64,000 nucleotides of DNA from CAZXSK01 sp964642855 (GCA_964642855.1 CAZXSK010000012.1:1-64000), one strand, 5' to 3'. Numbered from the stretch's first letter, positions 36,037-45,250 are shown. Translations and numbers: made by a program. The notes: a model not told the origin generated them from the sequence alone.

Positions 36037-39000
36037 CTACTGCAGCGAGCCCCCTGCCTTGCGGACCAGTTCCGAGAACTGCAGCCGGTAACCGCCCATC
36101 CCCGGATCGATCCGGTAGAGCATTCTCATCTTGGTTACCAGGTCCTTCATCTTCCCGGAGTCGTCTTTGTGCAACTGGTAGACCACGTCGCAGTACTCGT
36201 ACTGGACATCCCAGAACAGATCGTGCGTTCGCGGCACATCACGCACCATCTTGGCGTACGGCTGCTGGGCTTTGTCATATTGACCCAACGCACGATAGGC
36301 CCGCGCGATCCCGAGCACGTTCGTCCCGTCGACCTCGGTCCGGGCGACCGCCTTTTCCTGCCACTCGTCCACGAGCACAAGCAGGCGCTGGGAAATGGTC
36401 TCGGCGAGCTTGACTTTCGTCTTCTCGGGCTCGTTGATGGCCTCTTCCAACTCGTCAACGGCATCCTCAACCATGATGGCCGACTGAAGCTTGTTGCGGT
36501 CGAAACCGTCCTGCTCCAACTGGCTGAACACCCGGCGCACGAGACGCTGGGTGCCGACTATGTTGCCCCTGGCCGAGCGGATCTCCTTCCGGATGGAATC
36601 GGTCCGCTTGCGAATTTCATCGACCCGCTCCTGCCTGCCCTCTTCGTCGATCTTCCGCAACTCCTGGAACAGAGTCAACGCCTCGCCATAGAACTTCCGG
36701 GCCTGGGCGGTCTGGTTGCCCTGCTCGGCTGCCTTGCCCTTCTCGATCAGCGCGTCGGCGTACATCTGTCGCAATGGATAGCGTCTGTCCCGGGAGAGGT
36801 CTTTCGCGGACTCAGCCAGATCCTGCGCGAAGCGATAGTAGGCATCCCGATACTCTTGCAGCTCCTGCGGATTGCTCTGGTCCTCGGCAAGGCCCCGTAT
36901 CCGCCTGCGTACCTGTCGGACGACCGCCTTGATCAGCCCGCGAGACTTCTCCGCGCCGTAAGTCTGACGGTACTCGCCCACTTCCTCAATCGCGTCCTTG
37001 ACGCGCTTGAGGTCCATGAGCTTCTGGATCCGAAAAGCCGCCGCCCACCGCAGGATCGGCGTGTCCGGCCAGTTCTTCTCCAGACGCGCCATCTGGTCGA
37101 GGGCAGCCTGATCCTGCCCCAGGACCTCAGCCTGCAGCACACCGGCTTCGAACGCTGCCCGCGAACCCCATTTCTGCATGTCCTCCTTGCGGGCTTCGTT
37201 GGTTTCCTGGCGAATCCGTTCCCTGGCAAGCGAAGCGTATTCCTGCAAGGCAGAAATCACTGACCGGGCCTTACGCTGCCTCTGAACGGCAGGCTCGTCG
37301 GACTCACGCACAGCCATCACTTCCTGGTCCAGCGCCTTGAACTTCGCCTGCATGTACTGAGGCTGACTGGGGGGAACCTTCCGGTATGCCTCGATCGCCT
37401 CGAGCGTAAGCCTCCGCTTGGTCTTGGGATCCGAAGTCGACTGGGCCAGTTGCTCCAACTGCCATCCCAGATCGAAGTACCAGCGAGGAGCCCGTTTGGC
37501 CCAGCGGCCCCCGTTGCCTTCCAGCAGGAATCGAAGCGTCGAGATGAACTTCTGCCGCAACTTCGGGCTGGGATCCTTCCGGATCGCGTTGTAGTACACC
37601 ACGCAGGCATTGACAGCGTTCTTGAACGCATCGTCGCTTTCAGGATTGCGTTTGGCCTGCTCGCTGGCCAGTTCCATGAACGCAGCTGCTACCTCGTCGG
37701 CCTTGTCCACCTTGCCTTCGTTGAGCTGCAGAACAGCAGCGGCACGGACTTTCTTGGCCTCGGGATGGAGATCCCGGGAGGCCCCGTCGCTACGGGATAG
37801 AATCAGATCCACCAGCGACACGACCTTCTCGTAGGCCTTGCGCTTTTTCGTGGTGTCTTCCAGCCCCCGGGCCGCGGCAAACTCCTTGCGGGCAACGGCG
37901 AACACGATCACCGATGGGAAATTCTTGTAGTCATCCCGACCGCGGTATTTGTCCGCGATGAGATTGAGGAAGAATAACTGCACCGCCTGATCATCGGAGT
38001 ACTTGTCGAGGAAGCCCATGATCGCCTTCTGGGCTGCCTGACGCTTTTTTGCGGCTTCTTTGGGATCGGACTTCTCGACCGCATCGGCCCACAGTTCGTA
38101 CACGTAATGGGCCAGAACCGTGCCGTAGACGTGCACCTGGATCTGCGAAGTTTCGTCATCGCCGACGAACTTCGGGGCATGCTTGAAGAATGAATCCAGG
38201 GCATTCTCAGCCTTCCGGAACTGCTCTGCAGCCTTCTTCTCCGAGGCCTTCGCATCATCCTCAAGCCGCTGGTCCCGATAGGTTGCCGCCCGGCCGTAAA
38301 GGTAGGCCCCGTATTCGGCGAGGTTCCGTGTGCCCTCGAACAATGCCTGGGTGCGGACCTGCCCCTCTGCGTTGGTACTGAGGGCGCCATTCAGGAACCG
38401 GGCAGCGGTTTCGTGTTCGTCACGCTCCCGCCTTGCCATGCCGCAGACCAGCATGGACCAGTACTTCACGCCGGTGTCCGCATCGCCTTCGGCGAACGGC
38501 CGGAGCATTCCCACCGACAGGCGAAGCAACTCGCGCTTGTCCTTGCCCTGCTCCAGGGCAATGGCGCGAAAGAAGAGAACCCATCCTCGGCGGTATTTGA
38601 CCTCCGTGTGGACCTGCTCGTACTTCTCCAGCCGCAGGGCTTCCATCAGGTCGCCTTCCTCGAGATCGGTAATCTTGTTCTCGAGACGTGCGTTGAGGCG
38701 ATCCAGCATACCGATGGCTGGCTTGGTGTACTTCAGGACAATGTCAACGTCGTCCTTCCCGCCGACCAGGTACATCAGTCGGTTGGCATGTGGCTCAACG
38801 CGTACCGCACCGATCGCCGCGGCGAGCATCAATTGATCGCGATAGCTCTGGAGGTCTTCCTTCCAGTTGGCGGGATCTTCCGTCGCCTTGACGACGCGCT
38901 CGAGGATACCGATGGCCTGATCGACCAGCTCGCCTCGTCTCGCAAGACGAACCTGCCCCGCACGAAGCAGGAAGTAGCGGGCGGCTTCGCGAAGCTCCTC

Positions 39001-39234
39001 CGGATCGTCCTGCCGGTCGGCAGCTTCTTTCACCTCGGAATCGAGCTTCTCGAGCAGTTCGGTCGACTGCATCTCGTAGAGCTTCTCCGCCAGCTCGATG
39101 GGGTTCTGTTTCTTCTCGGCCGTCGCCGGACGTGACTGCGCCGCCGAAACACACGGCAGCGACAGCAGAACCAACAGCACGGCCCGCGCTGACCATCGTC
39201 TGGCGATCAACGAGTTCTTCTTCCGCTCAGTCAT
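36037..39234 (-). CDS. Large secreted TPR-repeat protein (about 1065 aa), last gene of the ExbBD-VWA operon
   Basis: Start at the ATG at 39234; a GTG at 39255, directly abutting the previous stop, is an alternative. A signal peptide with an RRWSAR n-region and VLLVLLSLPCVSAAQS core targets the periplasm. The rest is helical throughout, with many degenerate TPR-like pairs (for example LLEGNGGRWAKRAPRWYFDL and RMLYRIDPGMGGYRLQFSEL near the end). It is on the operon's 3' end behind two ExbD genes, like the TPR protein CpoB at the end of tol-pal. Likely role: a periplasmic scaffold or partner of the motor. No homologue is named here. Confidence 0.82.
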   Translation of the reverse strand: MTERKKNSLIARRWSARAVLLVLLSLPCVSAAQSRPATAEKKQNPIELAEKLYEMQSTELLEKLDSEVKEAADRQDDPEELREAARYFLLRAGQVRLARRGELVDQAIGILERVVKATEDPANWKEDLQSYRDQLMLAAAIGAVRVEPHANRLMYLVGGKDDVDIVLKYTKPAIGMLDRLNARLENKITDLEEGDLMEALRLEKYEQVHTEVKYRRGWVLFFRAIALEQGKDKRELLRLSVGMLRPFAEGDADTGVKYWSMLVCGMARRERDEHETAARFLNGALSTNAEGQVRTQALFEGTRNLAEYGAYLYGRAATYRDQRLEDDAKASEKKAAEQFRKAENALDSFFKHAPKFVGDDETSQIQVHVYGTVLAHYVYELWADAVEKSDPKEAAKKRQAAQKAIMGFLDKYSDDQAVQLFFLNLIADKYRGRDDYKNFPSVIVFAVARKEFAAARGLEDTTKKRKAYEKVVSLVDLILSRSDGASRDLHPEAKKVRAAAVLQLNEGKVDKADEVAAAFMELASEQAKRNPESDDAFKNAVNACVVYYNAIRKDPSPKLRQKFISTLRFLLEGNGGRWAKRAPRWYFDLGWQLEQLAQSTSDPKTKRRLTLEAIEAYRKVPPSQPQYMQAKFKALDQEVMAVRESDEPAVQRQRKARSVISALQEYASLARERIRQETNEARKEDMQKWGSRAAFEAGVLQAEVLGQDQAALDQMARLEKNWPDTPILRWAAAFRIQKLMDLKRVKDAIEEVGEYRQTYGAEKSRGLIKAVVRQVRRRIRGLAEDQSNPQELQEYRDAYYRFAQDLAESAKDLSRDRRYPLRQMYADALIEKGKAAEQGNQTAQARKFYGEALTLFQELRKIDEEGRQERVDEIRKRTDSIRKEIRSARGNIVGTQRLVRRVFSQLEQDGFDRNKLQSAIMVEDAVDELEEAINEPEKTKVKLAETISQRLLVLVDEWQEKAVARTEVDGTNVLGIARAYRALGQYDKAQQPYAKMVRDVPRTHDLFWDVQYEYCDVVYQLHKDDSGKMKDLVTKMRMLYRIDPGMGGYRLQFSELVRKAGGSLQ

Positions 39235-39255
39235 AGTCCACACGCCTTCAGACAC

Positions 39256-39756
39256 CTACTGGACGCCCTGGATTGCTATTTTCCTGAATCCAGCCCGCAC
39301 GGCCTGGTTGTACGCCTCCGATGTCCATCCCCAGCGAGCTCGGGAGTAGCACTCGATCACCAGCGGCGGTGGCTCGTCGCCAGATCCCCGCATCTGTCGA
39401 AGCCGGGCATAGAGTTCCGTGGGGTCGGTCAGCGTGCGCTCGGGAGGCTCATCTTTGAAACGGAACGCTGCGAGTTCCTCGTGGTCGCCACGCTGGATCA
39501 CGAGCAGCCGGACCTTCTCGGTCTTGATCGCCTGGGTATTCTGAAGGCCTTCGGTGGTCGGCAACGAACCGGGGATCTGTCCTTCCTGGGCGCGGAATGT
39601 CGCCGTCAGCAGGAAATAGATCAGCAACTGGAACGTCACGTCGATCATCGGGGTCAGCGGGGGCTCGAGTTTGGCTTTGCCCTTCTGGCGTTTCTTCCTC
39701 GGCGGGATGTAGTGAACCGTGGCATCTTCCTGGATCTTCCGGGTGGATCGTGCCAT
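39256..39756 (-). CDS. ExbD/TolR-family protein (first copy from 3' end)
   Basis: 166 residues with a basic N-terminal cytoplasmic tail (PPRKKRQKGKAKLE), one transmembrane helix LTPMIDVTFQLLIYFLL containing the essential proton-path aspartate (D39), and a periplasmic domain of about 110 residues. It forms the stator-rotor proton channel with an ExbB pentamer. The stop abuts the following TPR gene and its start lies 3 bp after the other exbD gene. Two different ExbD paralogues in one operon allow a heterodimer. Confidence 0.93.
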   Translation of the reverse strand: MARSTRKIQEDATVHYIPPRKKRQKGKAKLEPPLTPMIDVTFQLLIYFLLTATFRAQEGQIPGSLPTTEGLQNTQAIKTEKVRLLVIQRGDHEELAAFRFKDEPPERTLTDPTELYARLRQMRGSGDEPPPLVIECYSRARWGWTSEAYNQAVRAGFRKIAIQGVQ

Positions 39757-39759
39757 CGA

Positions 39760-40272
39760 TTACGCTCCTTCCCGCAGGGCTGTCACGTGGATCTTGCCGA
39801 TACCGGCCTGGCTGCAGGCGCGGAGTACCGTCAGCACGTAGGCGCTGCTGATCCGGCGATCGGCGCGAACCTCGACAAAGAACTCCTCCGGCGGCACGCC
39901 TTCGGCGATCGCATTGTCGCGCTCCTGCTCCAGACGCAGTCGGAGCCCCTTCTCGTCGTGGACCTCGATCGTATCGCCACTGATAACGAACGCCTCAGCC
40001 TTGGCTGCCTCCCGCCATTTGGGCTGGCGGGTTTCGGGTTCGACCTTCGACGTCACGTTGACGATCACCACGTTCCCCGCTTTGTCCGGATCGAAACCAC
40101 GTTCCTTGGCTTCGCTCTCCACCGGCTTGTGGAGTTCCAGTGCGGAAAGCGCCTGCGAGGCGAACTGGGTGGTCAGGATGAAGAAGATGATCAACTGAAA
40201 CGTGCAGTCAATCATCGGCGTCATATTGATCGAAACTTCGCCGGCCGGGCCGGTCCGTTTCGTTTTGGCCAT
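39760..40272 (-). CDS. ExbD/TolR-family protein (second copy)
   Basis: 170 residues. Short cytoplasmic N-terminus, then the helix INMTPMIDCTFQLIIFFIL with the conserved aspartate D22, then a periplasmic domain ending in ISSAYVLTVLRACSQAGIGK and IHVTALREGA, the classic ExbD C-terminal alpha/beta unit. It pairs with the ExbB homologue 50 bp upstream. The two ExbD copies differ in their N-terminal tails and in helix sequence (DVTF versus DCTF), so they are paralogues, not a recent duplication. Confidence 0.94.
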   Translation of the reverse strand: MAKTKRTGPAGEVSINMTPMIDCTFQLIIFFILTTQFASQALSALELHKPVESEAKERGFDPDKAGNVVIVNVTSKVEPETRQPKWREAAKAEAFVISGDTIEVHDEKGLRLRLEQERDNAIAEGVPPEEFFVEVRADRRISSAYVLTVLRACSQAGIGKIHVTALREGA

Positions 40273-40322
40273 GGTGCGTCTCCTTCCTTCCTGCCCCCGA
40301 AAAGGACAGGTCGGTCAAACAA

Positions 40323-40985
40323 TCACTGCTGGGGCTGGGCCGGCTTCTTGCCCGGGCGGAAGGTCGAGATCAGCTCCTGGGAGATGACCATCGCCTCGGA
40401 TGTCAGCGCGTCGATGCGATTGCGCATGACCGCGTAGACGGCCAGGGACGGAATGGCGACGCTCAGGCCCAGCAGGGTCGTCACCAGGGCGATACCAATA
40501 TCGCCGGCCAGGTCGCCCGGCTTGGGCGTGCCCCCGGTAGCAACGATCTGGAAGAAGGCGTTGATCATGCCCCAGACGGTTCCGAGCAGGCCCATCATCG
40601 GTCCGATGTTGCCGATCAGGTTCAGCCACTCGATCTTGCGCAGCAGCTTGGTGGACCGTTCTTCGGCGGCTTCCTCTATGGCGCGCTCCATCGATGCATA
40701 CCCGTGAGGCGCTTCGGTGAGCCCCGCGTGCACGACGTAGCTCAGGAAATCGGGGTTCGCAGCTGTTGCGTCGATCGCCTCACGATACTGCTTGTTCTCG
40801 AACAGAGAACGGATCTGCTCCACCACCAGCGGCGGGAGGATGTTGGTCCGACGAATGGTAATGAAGTGCTCCACGATAACAGCCAGAGTGACGATACTCA
40901 AAAGCCACAGCACGATGCCGATCATGCCACCGCCAGGCCAAACCAGAACCTTGAAGTAATTAATGCCTTCCGCCAACAGATTCAT
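40323..40985 (-). CDS. MotA/TolQ/ExbB-family proton channel protein
   Basis: 220 residues from the ATG at 40985, which has AAGGAG seven bases upstream; an ATG at 40991 would leave too little spacing. Three transmembrane helices: about 20-43, then about 125-150 (NLIGNIGPMMGLLGTVWGMI) and about 165-190 (GIALVTTLLGLSVAIPSLAV), the signature region of ExbB/TolQ. It forms the pentameric inner-membrane ring through which protons flow past the ExbD helices. It is central to the energised operon with two VWA and two TPR proteins. Confidence 0.95.
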   Translation of the reverse strand: MNLLAEGINYFKVLVWPGGGMIGIVLWLLSIVTLAVIVEHFITIRRTNILPPLVVEQIRSLFENKQYREAIDATAANPDFLSYVVHAGLTEAPHGYASMERAIEEAAEERSTKLLRKIEWLNLIGNIGPMMGLLGTVWGMINAFFQIVATGGTPKPGDLAGDIGIALVTTLLGLSVAIPSLAVYAVMRNRIDALTSEAMVISQELISTFRPGKKPAQPQQ

Positions 40986-41109
40986 CCGCATTCTCCTTGA
41001 AACATCTCCGCAGTTTGTCTCTCAGAGGCCGGGTTTGCCCCCGGCCTGTTCGTTTTTCCCTCTCCCGGCACCAGCCTCCCCGGCCGGCGCGGTCGGCTAC
41101 GCGCCTGTA

Positions 41110-42255
41110 CTAGATCTCCTCAAGCCTGCTCTTGGCCTCACCCGCAAGCTCGTGATCCGGATACTCTTTCAGGAACATCTCGAAGCAGCTCGCCGCAGCA
41201 GCGCTGTTGTTGAGTTGCTCATTGACCCTGCCCGACTCGAACAGCGCCTCGGGCGCCTCGGCAGACTTGGGAAAATACACCACCACACGCATGAAGTTCA
41301 GGCCGGCTTCCTTGAGCTTCTCCTGGTCGCCCGAGTCGCCCATCACGTTGACCATCGCAGCCTGTGCTCGACCAAGCAACAGCAAGACCGCCGGCAGGTC
41401 ATGGGCGTTTCTCACTCGCTCCACGGCCTGGTCGAGTGAGCGCTCTGCCTTGGCGAGAATCTCTCGACGAGCACCGGCCGACAGGGACGTATCGCTCTTG
41501 CCCTGCTCGACCAGTGTCGACGCGTCCGACATGGTGCGCTTCAGCGCCGCGTCCGTGATCGGCCGCCTTGGAGACGGTTCGGGTCTGGCCTTCACGACCT
41601 GCTTCTCTCGGACCAGATGATCCTTCTCGGCTTCCTCGATCAGCTTGGCAGCCTCTCGGGCATTACCCTGCCGACGGTGCAGATCCTTCAGCAAATCCTG
41701 CATCGCTCGACGGTATACGGGGGCGACCGAGTCGGACTTGTTGAGTCGGGCCTCCAACAGCAGGATCGCCTTGCGGTTGTCCTCACTGCCCTTGGGGGCA
41801 AGATTGGTTGGCCTGGCTGCCAGCGAGGCGCTCGACGCCTCGTGCTCTTCCACCAGGCCCATCCACTCCTCGACAGCACGATTGATTTCCCCGGCGGCAT
41901 CGAGGGCAGCAAGACGACGGTAGCGCACCAGACGCTGCTGCCATCCCTTGGAGACCTTCGTGATTGCCTGATCGTACTTCCTGACTGCCTCGGAGGGCTT
42001 GTCCGCCACCAGCAGCTTCTCTGCCTCGTTGAACGTGTCGACACCGTCCATTTCCAGACGGTCGATTTTGGAGACCCCGTAGTTGAGACGCCGACCTCCC
42101 AGGACCCGAACCCTCACCTGGAAGCTGTCAGCCCCCGTAATCGTACCCTCACGGGGCAGGCCTCCAATGATCACCTTGTCAACAGCCATCGTCGCTGAGA
42201 AACTCGCCCCCAGCATCAGGGCTGCGCACAGAACTCTCATCGCTCGCAGATTCAT
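41110..42255 (-). CDS. Secreted TPR protein (381 aa) of the ExbBD-VWA operon
   Basis: Start 42255 has GGGAGG six bases upstream and lies 3 bp after the previous stop. A signal peptide (MRVLCAALMLGASFSATMAV) is followed by a beta-rich module (DKVIIGGLPREGTITGADSF to about residue 70). TPR-like helices follow, ending with CFEMFLKEYPDHELAGEAKS, a TPR pattern close to that of CpoB/YbgF and outer-membrane assembly lipoproteins. It is expected in the periplasm. Position between the VWA gene and exbB suggests a structural partner of the motor. Unnamed family. Confidence 0.83.
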   Translation of the reverse strand: MNLRAMRVLCAALMLGASFSATMAVDKVIIGGLPREGTITGADSFQVRVRVLGGRRLNYGVSKIDRLEMDGVDTFNEAEKLLVADKPSEAVRKYDQAITKVSKGWQQRLVRYRRLAALDAAGEINRAVEEWMGLVEEHEASSASLAARPTNLAPKGSEDNRKAILLLEARLNKSDSVAPVYRRAMQDLLKDLHRRQGNAREAAKLIEEAEKDHLVREKQVVKARPEPSPRRPITDAALKRTMSDASTLVEQGKSDTSLSAGARREILAKAERSLDQAVERVRNAHDLPAVLLLLGRAQAAMVNVMGDSGDQEKLKEAGLNFMRVVVYFPKSAEAPEALFESGRVNEQLNNSAAAASCFEMFLKEYPDHELAGEAKSRLEEI

Positions 42256-42258
42256 GGC

Positions 42259-43449
42259 TTACCTCCCTCCTGTGATGAGCTTGAACTTCCCGCCGTTCTC
42301 GTCGGCGATCTTCTGAAGCACCTTGATCGCTTCGCGTTCGCGGTCTCCATAGAGGTAGGTAAAGATGTGGACCTTGTCGTCCCCCACCTTCCCGCCGTTG
42401 AGTCTGTCGATAGCCTTGAGAACCGCATCGTTGTCCGGGAACACGCCATCGGTCAACAGGAAGATCATCTTGCCTCGTCTCTTGCGGTCGGCTGCGCCTA
42501 GTACCGCGAAAGAGCGGCGCAACGCGGGAATCGGGTCGGTCTCTCCTTCCGCCTTGTGCTTTTGAAGGAATTTGACCGCCTCCTCCTTCCTGCTGTCCGT
42601 GGCGTCGACCAGTTTCATGGGCTCTTTCTCGATGGTCTCACCGTCACCGAATAGCACGATGTGAAAGGTCTGGGCAGGGCTGAGCTTGGAGATCGAGCGT
42701 ACCATCTCAACCTTGACGGTTTTGAACACGCCCCCGTGGGCCATCGAACCCGATCGGTCGATCACGTACACGATGTGGTGAGCGCTGCCGCCGTGCCCGA
42801 AGAGCTTGCCCTTGGGACCCGCCCCACTGCCACCGCTGGTGAGACCTTTGCGGGCGAGCTTTCCGCCGCCGCTGGCACCTCCGCCAATGCCGATGTCGAC
42901 CTGCATTTCCATGTCGGTCGGCTGGGCCGTCGAGGTCAGCGTGGATTCGTCGCGTGCCCATGCATCGCTGGTGGTTTCTTCTTCCTGGGCGGCTTCCTTG
43001 TCGGGGTTGTCTTCTCCCGGGTCAACCTGCCCCCCCGGATCGACGCTGTACGTCTCATCCGAGATGACCGTCATCGGCTTGATCTCGTCTTCCTGGTCCA
43101 CCATCGTGATGATGAAGAACAGCGACATGATCAGGAAGATCGCCACGTGCAGGAACGCACTGAGGATCCAGGGCATCATGGTGCTCATGACACCGACGAC
43201 CTGGCTTTCTTCCTCCAGCTCCTCCTCCTGCTCTTCGTCGGACTGACCTTCTGCGGGGGGTGCCGGCGGGCCGGAAGACCCGGCGGCATTCTTCGCCTGC
43301 TGGCCGGGAACCTGGGGCCTGGGAAGCGAGGCCAACGCCTCGGGAACTGCCACCTGCTTCTGGCAGTGCGGACACGTCACCGAGCCGCCCGGCTGGGCAT
43401 CAACGCTCAGGAGTTTGCCGCAATGCTCACATCGGAAGTCCACTGCCAT
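42259..43449 (-). CDS. Zinc-ribbon, single-TM, VWA-domain protein with TonB-like SxxxH helix (copy 1)
   Basis: 396 residues; AAGGAG lies seven bases before the start. In order: a zinc ribbon (C7, C10, C26, C29), an acidic linker rich in Glu, a single transmembrane helix (about 92-117) reading PWILSAFLHVAIFLIM with S97-x3-H101, a low-complexity acidic/glycine linker, and a VWA domain from about 225 with MIDAS D231-x-S233-x-S235, plus T304/D305 and LLTDG. The SxxxH motif is what TonB uses to couple to ExbB/ExbD. Topology predicts the VWA domain outside the cytoplasm. It may carry force from the motor to a partner; this is inference. Confidence 0.88.
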   Translation of the reverse strand: MAVDFRCEHCGKLLSVDAQPGGSVTCPHCQKQVAVPEALASLPRPQVPGQQAKNAAGSSGPPAPPAEGQSDEEQEEELEEESQVVGVMSTMMPWILSAFLHVAIFLIMSLFFIITMVDQEDEIKPMTVISDETYSVDPGGQVDPGEDNPDKEAAQEEETTSDAWARDESTLTSTAQPTDMEMQVDIGIGGGASGGGKLARKGLTSGGSGAGPKGKLFGHGGSAHHIVYVIDRSGSMAHGGVFKTVKVEMVRSISKLSPAQTFHIVLFGDGETIEKEPMKLVDATDSRKEEAVKFLQKHKAEGETDPIPALRRSFAVLGAADRKRRGKMIFLLTDGVFPDNDAVLKAIDRLNGGKVGDDKVHIFTYLYGDREREAIKVLQKIADENGGKFKLITGGR

Positions 43450-43516
43450 TTTGAAGCTCCTTCCTGGTCAAGCTCGTCGCCAGGGCGAAGGCGCTGCCCT
43501 CGCCCGGAAACAAGCC

Positions 43517-44671
43517 CTACCGCTGGATATACTTGTACTGGCCGCCGTGGTCGGCTGCAATTCGTTTCATCACTTCGATCGCCTCACGCTCCCTCGCTCC
43601 GTAGAGGAACGTGCTGACTCGAATCCGCCCGTCGACGGTTTGCCCCCGGAGAAGCTCAAGCACTGCGTCGTTGTCCGGAAAAACACCGTCGGTCAGCAGG
43701 AAGATGAACTTTGCACGCTTCGCCCCCTCGGTGGCCTCGACATCTTTCAGCAACTGCATCGCACGTCTCAGTGCGGGAAGGGGGTCCGTCTGCCCCTCAG
43801 CTTTTACCTTCTGGAGATACTTGACGGTCTCTTCCCTGTTTGAGTCGGTCGCCCAGACCAGACGCCCGGCCGGGGCTTCCTGGGTCGCCCCATCGCCGAA
43901 GAACACCACATGATACCGGTGATGAAGCGGGGAAAGCCTGCCCAGCGAACGGGCGAGTTCCATCTGAACCGACCGGAACACCCCGCCCGGCGCCATGGAA
44001 CCCGACCGATCGAGCACATAGACCACGTCGGCTGGTGTATTGAACGCAAACCGCAAGCCCTGGCCTTTTCCGAAACCCGATCCAAAGAACAGGCCATTGG
44101 CGCCTGGGTTGGGCGAATGCGATGTCGTGTCGATGCTCGACCGCAGACCGCCGCCGACCGAGATCATCCGCGAGTCAGGCTGGGTAACCAACGTCGGCTC
44201 AAGCCTCGCCCACTGCTGCTGACTACCGCTTCCTTCTCCGCCGGTGGCTTCGTCATCCAAAGCCTCGGGATCATCGAAAGACAAAGAGCAGTCTTGCTCC
44301 TGGGCATCAAGAGCCGCGCGAACGACAACGGGAATATCTTCAGGCTGTTGCGGATCGGAAAGCACCACAAGCGTGGCCAGTACCATGATCATCGCCAGGG
44401 CAGCGTGAAGCAGCGCGCTGAGCGCCCATGGCATGGCTTTGGAGAGCTTTTCGGAAACAGGGTCACGGGGCTCGTTGTTGGCGGAGGAACCTGCGACGGA
44501 ATGCTCGCCTGCGTTCGTCTCCGTCATGGGGGCCTCTGGATGGACACCCAAGCTGGTAGCCGAGGGGACCCATGCCAGCCGGCCGCACTCCGGGCAGGTG
44601 GCCGCAGCCCCCCTTCGTAAGGTGACCACAATGAGGCTTCCACAGTGCTGGCATTGGAATTCGGTCGTCAT
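43517..44671 (-). CDS. Zinc-ribbon, single-TM, VWA-domain protein with TonB-like SxxxH helix (copy 2)
   Basis: 384 residues, first gene of the operon; GGGAGG lies six bases before the start. Same architecture as its paralogue: zinc ribbon (C7, C10, C26, C29), a linker, one transmembrane helix (about 80-104) reading PWALSALLHAALAMIM with S85-x3-H89, an acidic linker and a VWA domain with MIDAS D221-x-S223-x-S225 and LLTDGVFPDN. The two copies share the cysteine positions and the PWxLSAxLH helix core but differ strongly elsewhere, so the shared parts are probably the functional ones. Confidence 0.88.
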   Translation of the reverse strand: MTTEFQCQHCGSLIVVTLRRGAAATCPECGRLAWVPSATSLGVHPEAPMTETNAGEHSVAGSSANNEPRDPVSEKLSKAMPWALSALLHAALAMIMVLATLVVLSDPQQPEDIPVVVRAALDAQEQDCSLSFDDPEALDDEATGGEGSGSQQQWARLEPTLVTQPDSRMISVGGGLRSSIDTTSHSPNPGANGLFFGSGFGKGQGLRFAFNTPADVVYVLDRSGSMAPGGVFRSVQMELARSLGRLSPLHHRYHVVFFGDGATQEAPAGRLVWATDSNREETVKYLQKVKAEGQTDPLPALRRAMQLLKDVEATEGAKRAKFIFLLTDGVFPDNDAVLELLRGQTVDGRIRVSTFLYGAREREAIEVMKRIAADHGGQYKYIQR

Positions 44672-45000
44672 GTCGCGCCTCCCATCTCTCTGCCCGACGC
44701 TGGCTGGGCCACGAGGCCCGCCGTTTGCCGGGATTGGATCGGGTTTGCACGTCCCGCGAAGACCTTCTGTAAGCCCCTTTTTCCCAGAGGGCTACAGCCA
44801 TCTATGCAGTCTGCGTCGGAACGCTTCCGCGTATGGCGTGGGGCCTGGTAGTGCGCACAGACACCACGTGGTGGCATGGCGGGTCTGGACGGCCAAGGGG
44901 CCGCCCGAGGTGGGCCCGCTCGGGCAGGCATCGCGCCCGCCCGAAGAGAGTACTCGAGGCGAGTGATCTGCCCGGACGAACGCCCTCAAGCAGATCTTCA
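44672..45000 (-). other. Long 5' leader of the ExbBD-VWA operon
   Basis: About 330 bases separate the predicted start site (near 45000) from the first ATG. No plausible coding frame, tRNA or known riboswitch motif was seen by eye. It might contain a regulatory structure; I could not define one. Confidence 0.35.
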
Positions 45001-45007
45001 CACTTAA

Positions 45008-45036
45008 TTTATACTAATAACCGCGATTACCGTCAA
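45008..45036 (-). promoter_or_regulatory. Near-consensus sigma-70 promoter of the ExbBD-VWA operon
   Basis: On the minus strand: TTGACG (45031-45036), a 17-bp spacer, then TATAAA (45008-45013), in a locally AT-rich patch of an otherwise GC-rich region. No other gene lies between it and the VWA gene at 44671. Confidence 0.7.
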
Positions 45037-45127
45037 GGGGTTTTCCGGGTTTGGGGAGAAACGCATTTCCGAAAAGTCTGGTCCCTCCCGAAGCGATTGC
45101 GTATATAGGATGCCAGACGCCGTACCT

Positions 45128-45209
45128 GCGAGGGTGGCGGAATTGGCAGACGCGCCAGGTTTAGGTCCTGGTCCCGAAAGGGGTATGGGTTCGAGTCCCG
45201 TCCCTCGCA
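45128..45209 (+). tRNA. tRNA-Leu (anticodon TAG)
   Basis: Class II tRNA of 82 nt: acceptor GCGAGGG pairs with CCCTCGC, anticodon stem CCAGG/CCTGG with loop TTTAGGT (anticodon TAG), a long variable arm, and a T-arm with TTCGAGT. Discriminator A73 fits leucine. CCA is not encoded. Confidence 0.96.
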
Positions 45210-45250
45210 TTGCCCCCCGATCGTCCGACAAGTACCCTCCGCGGGCCTTG

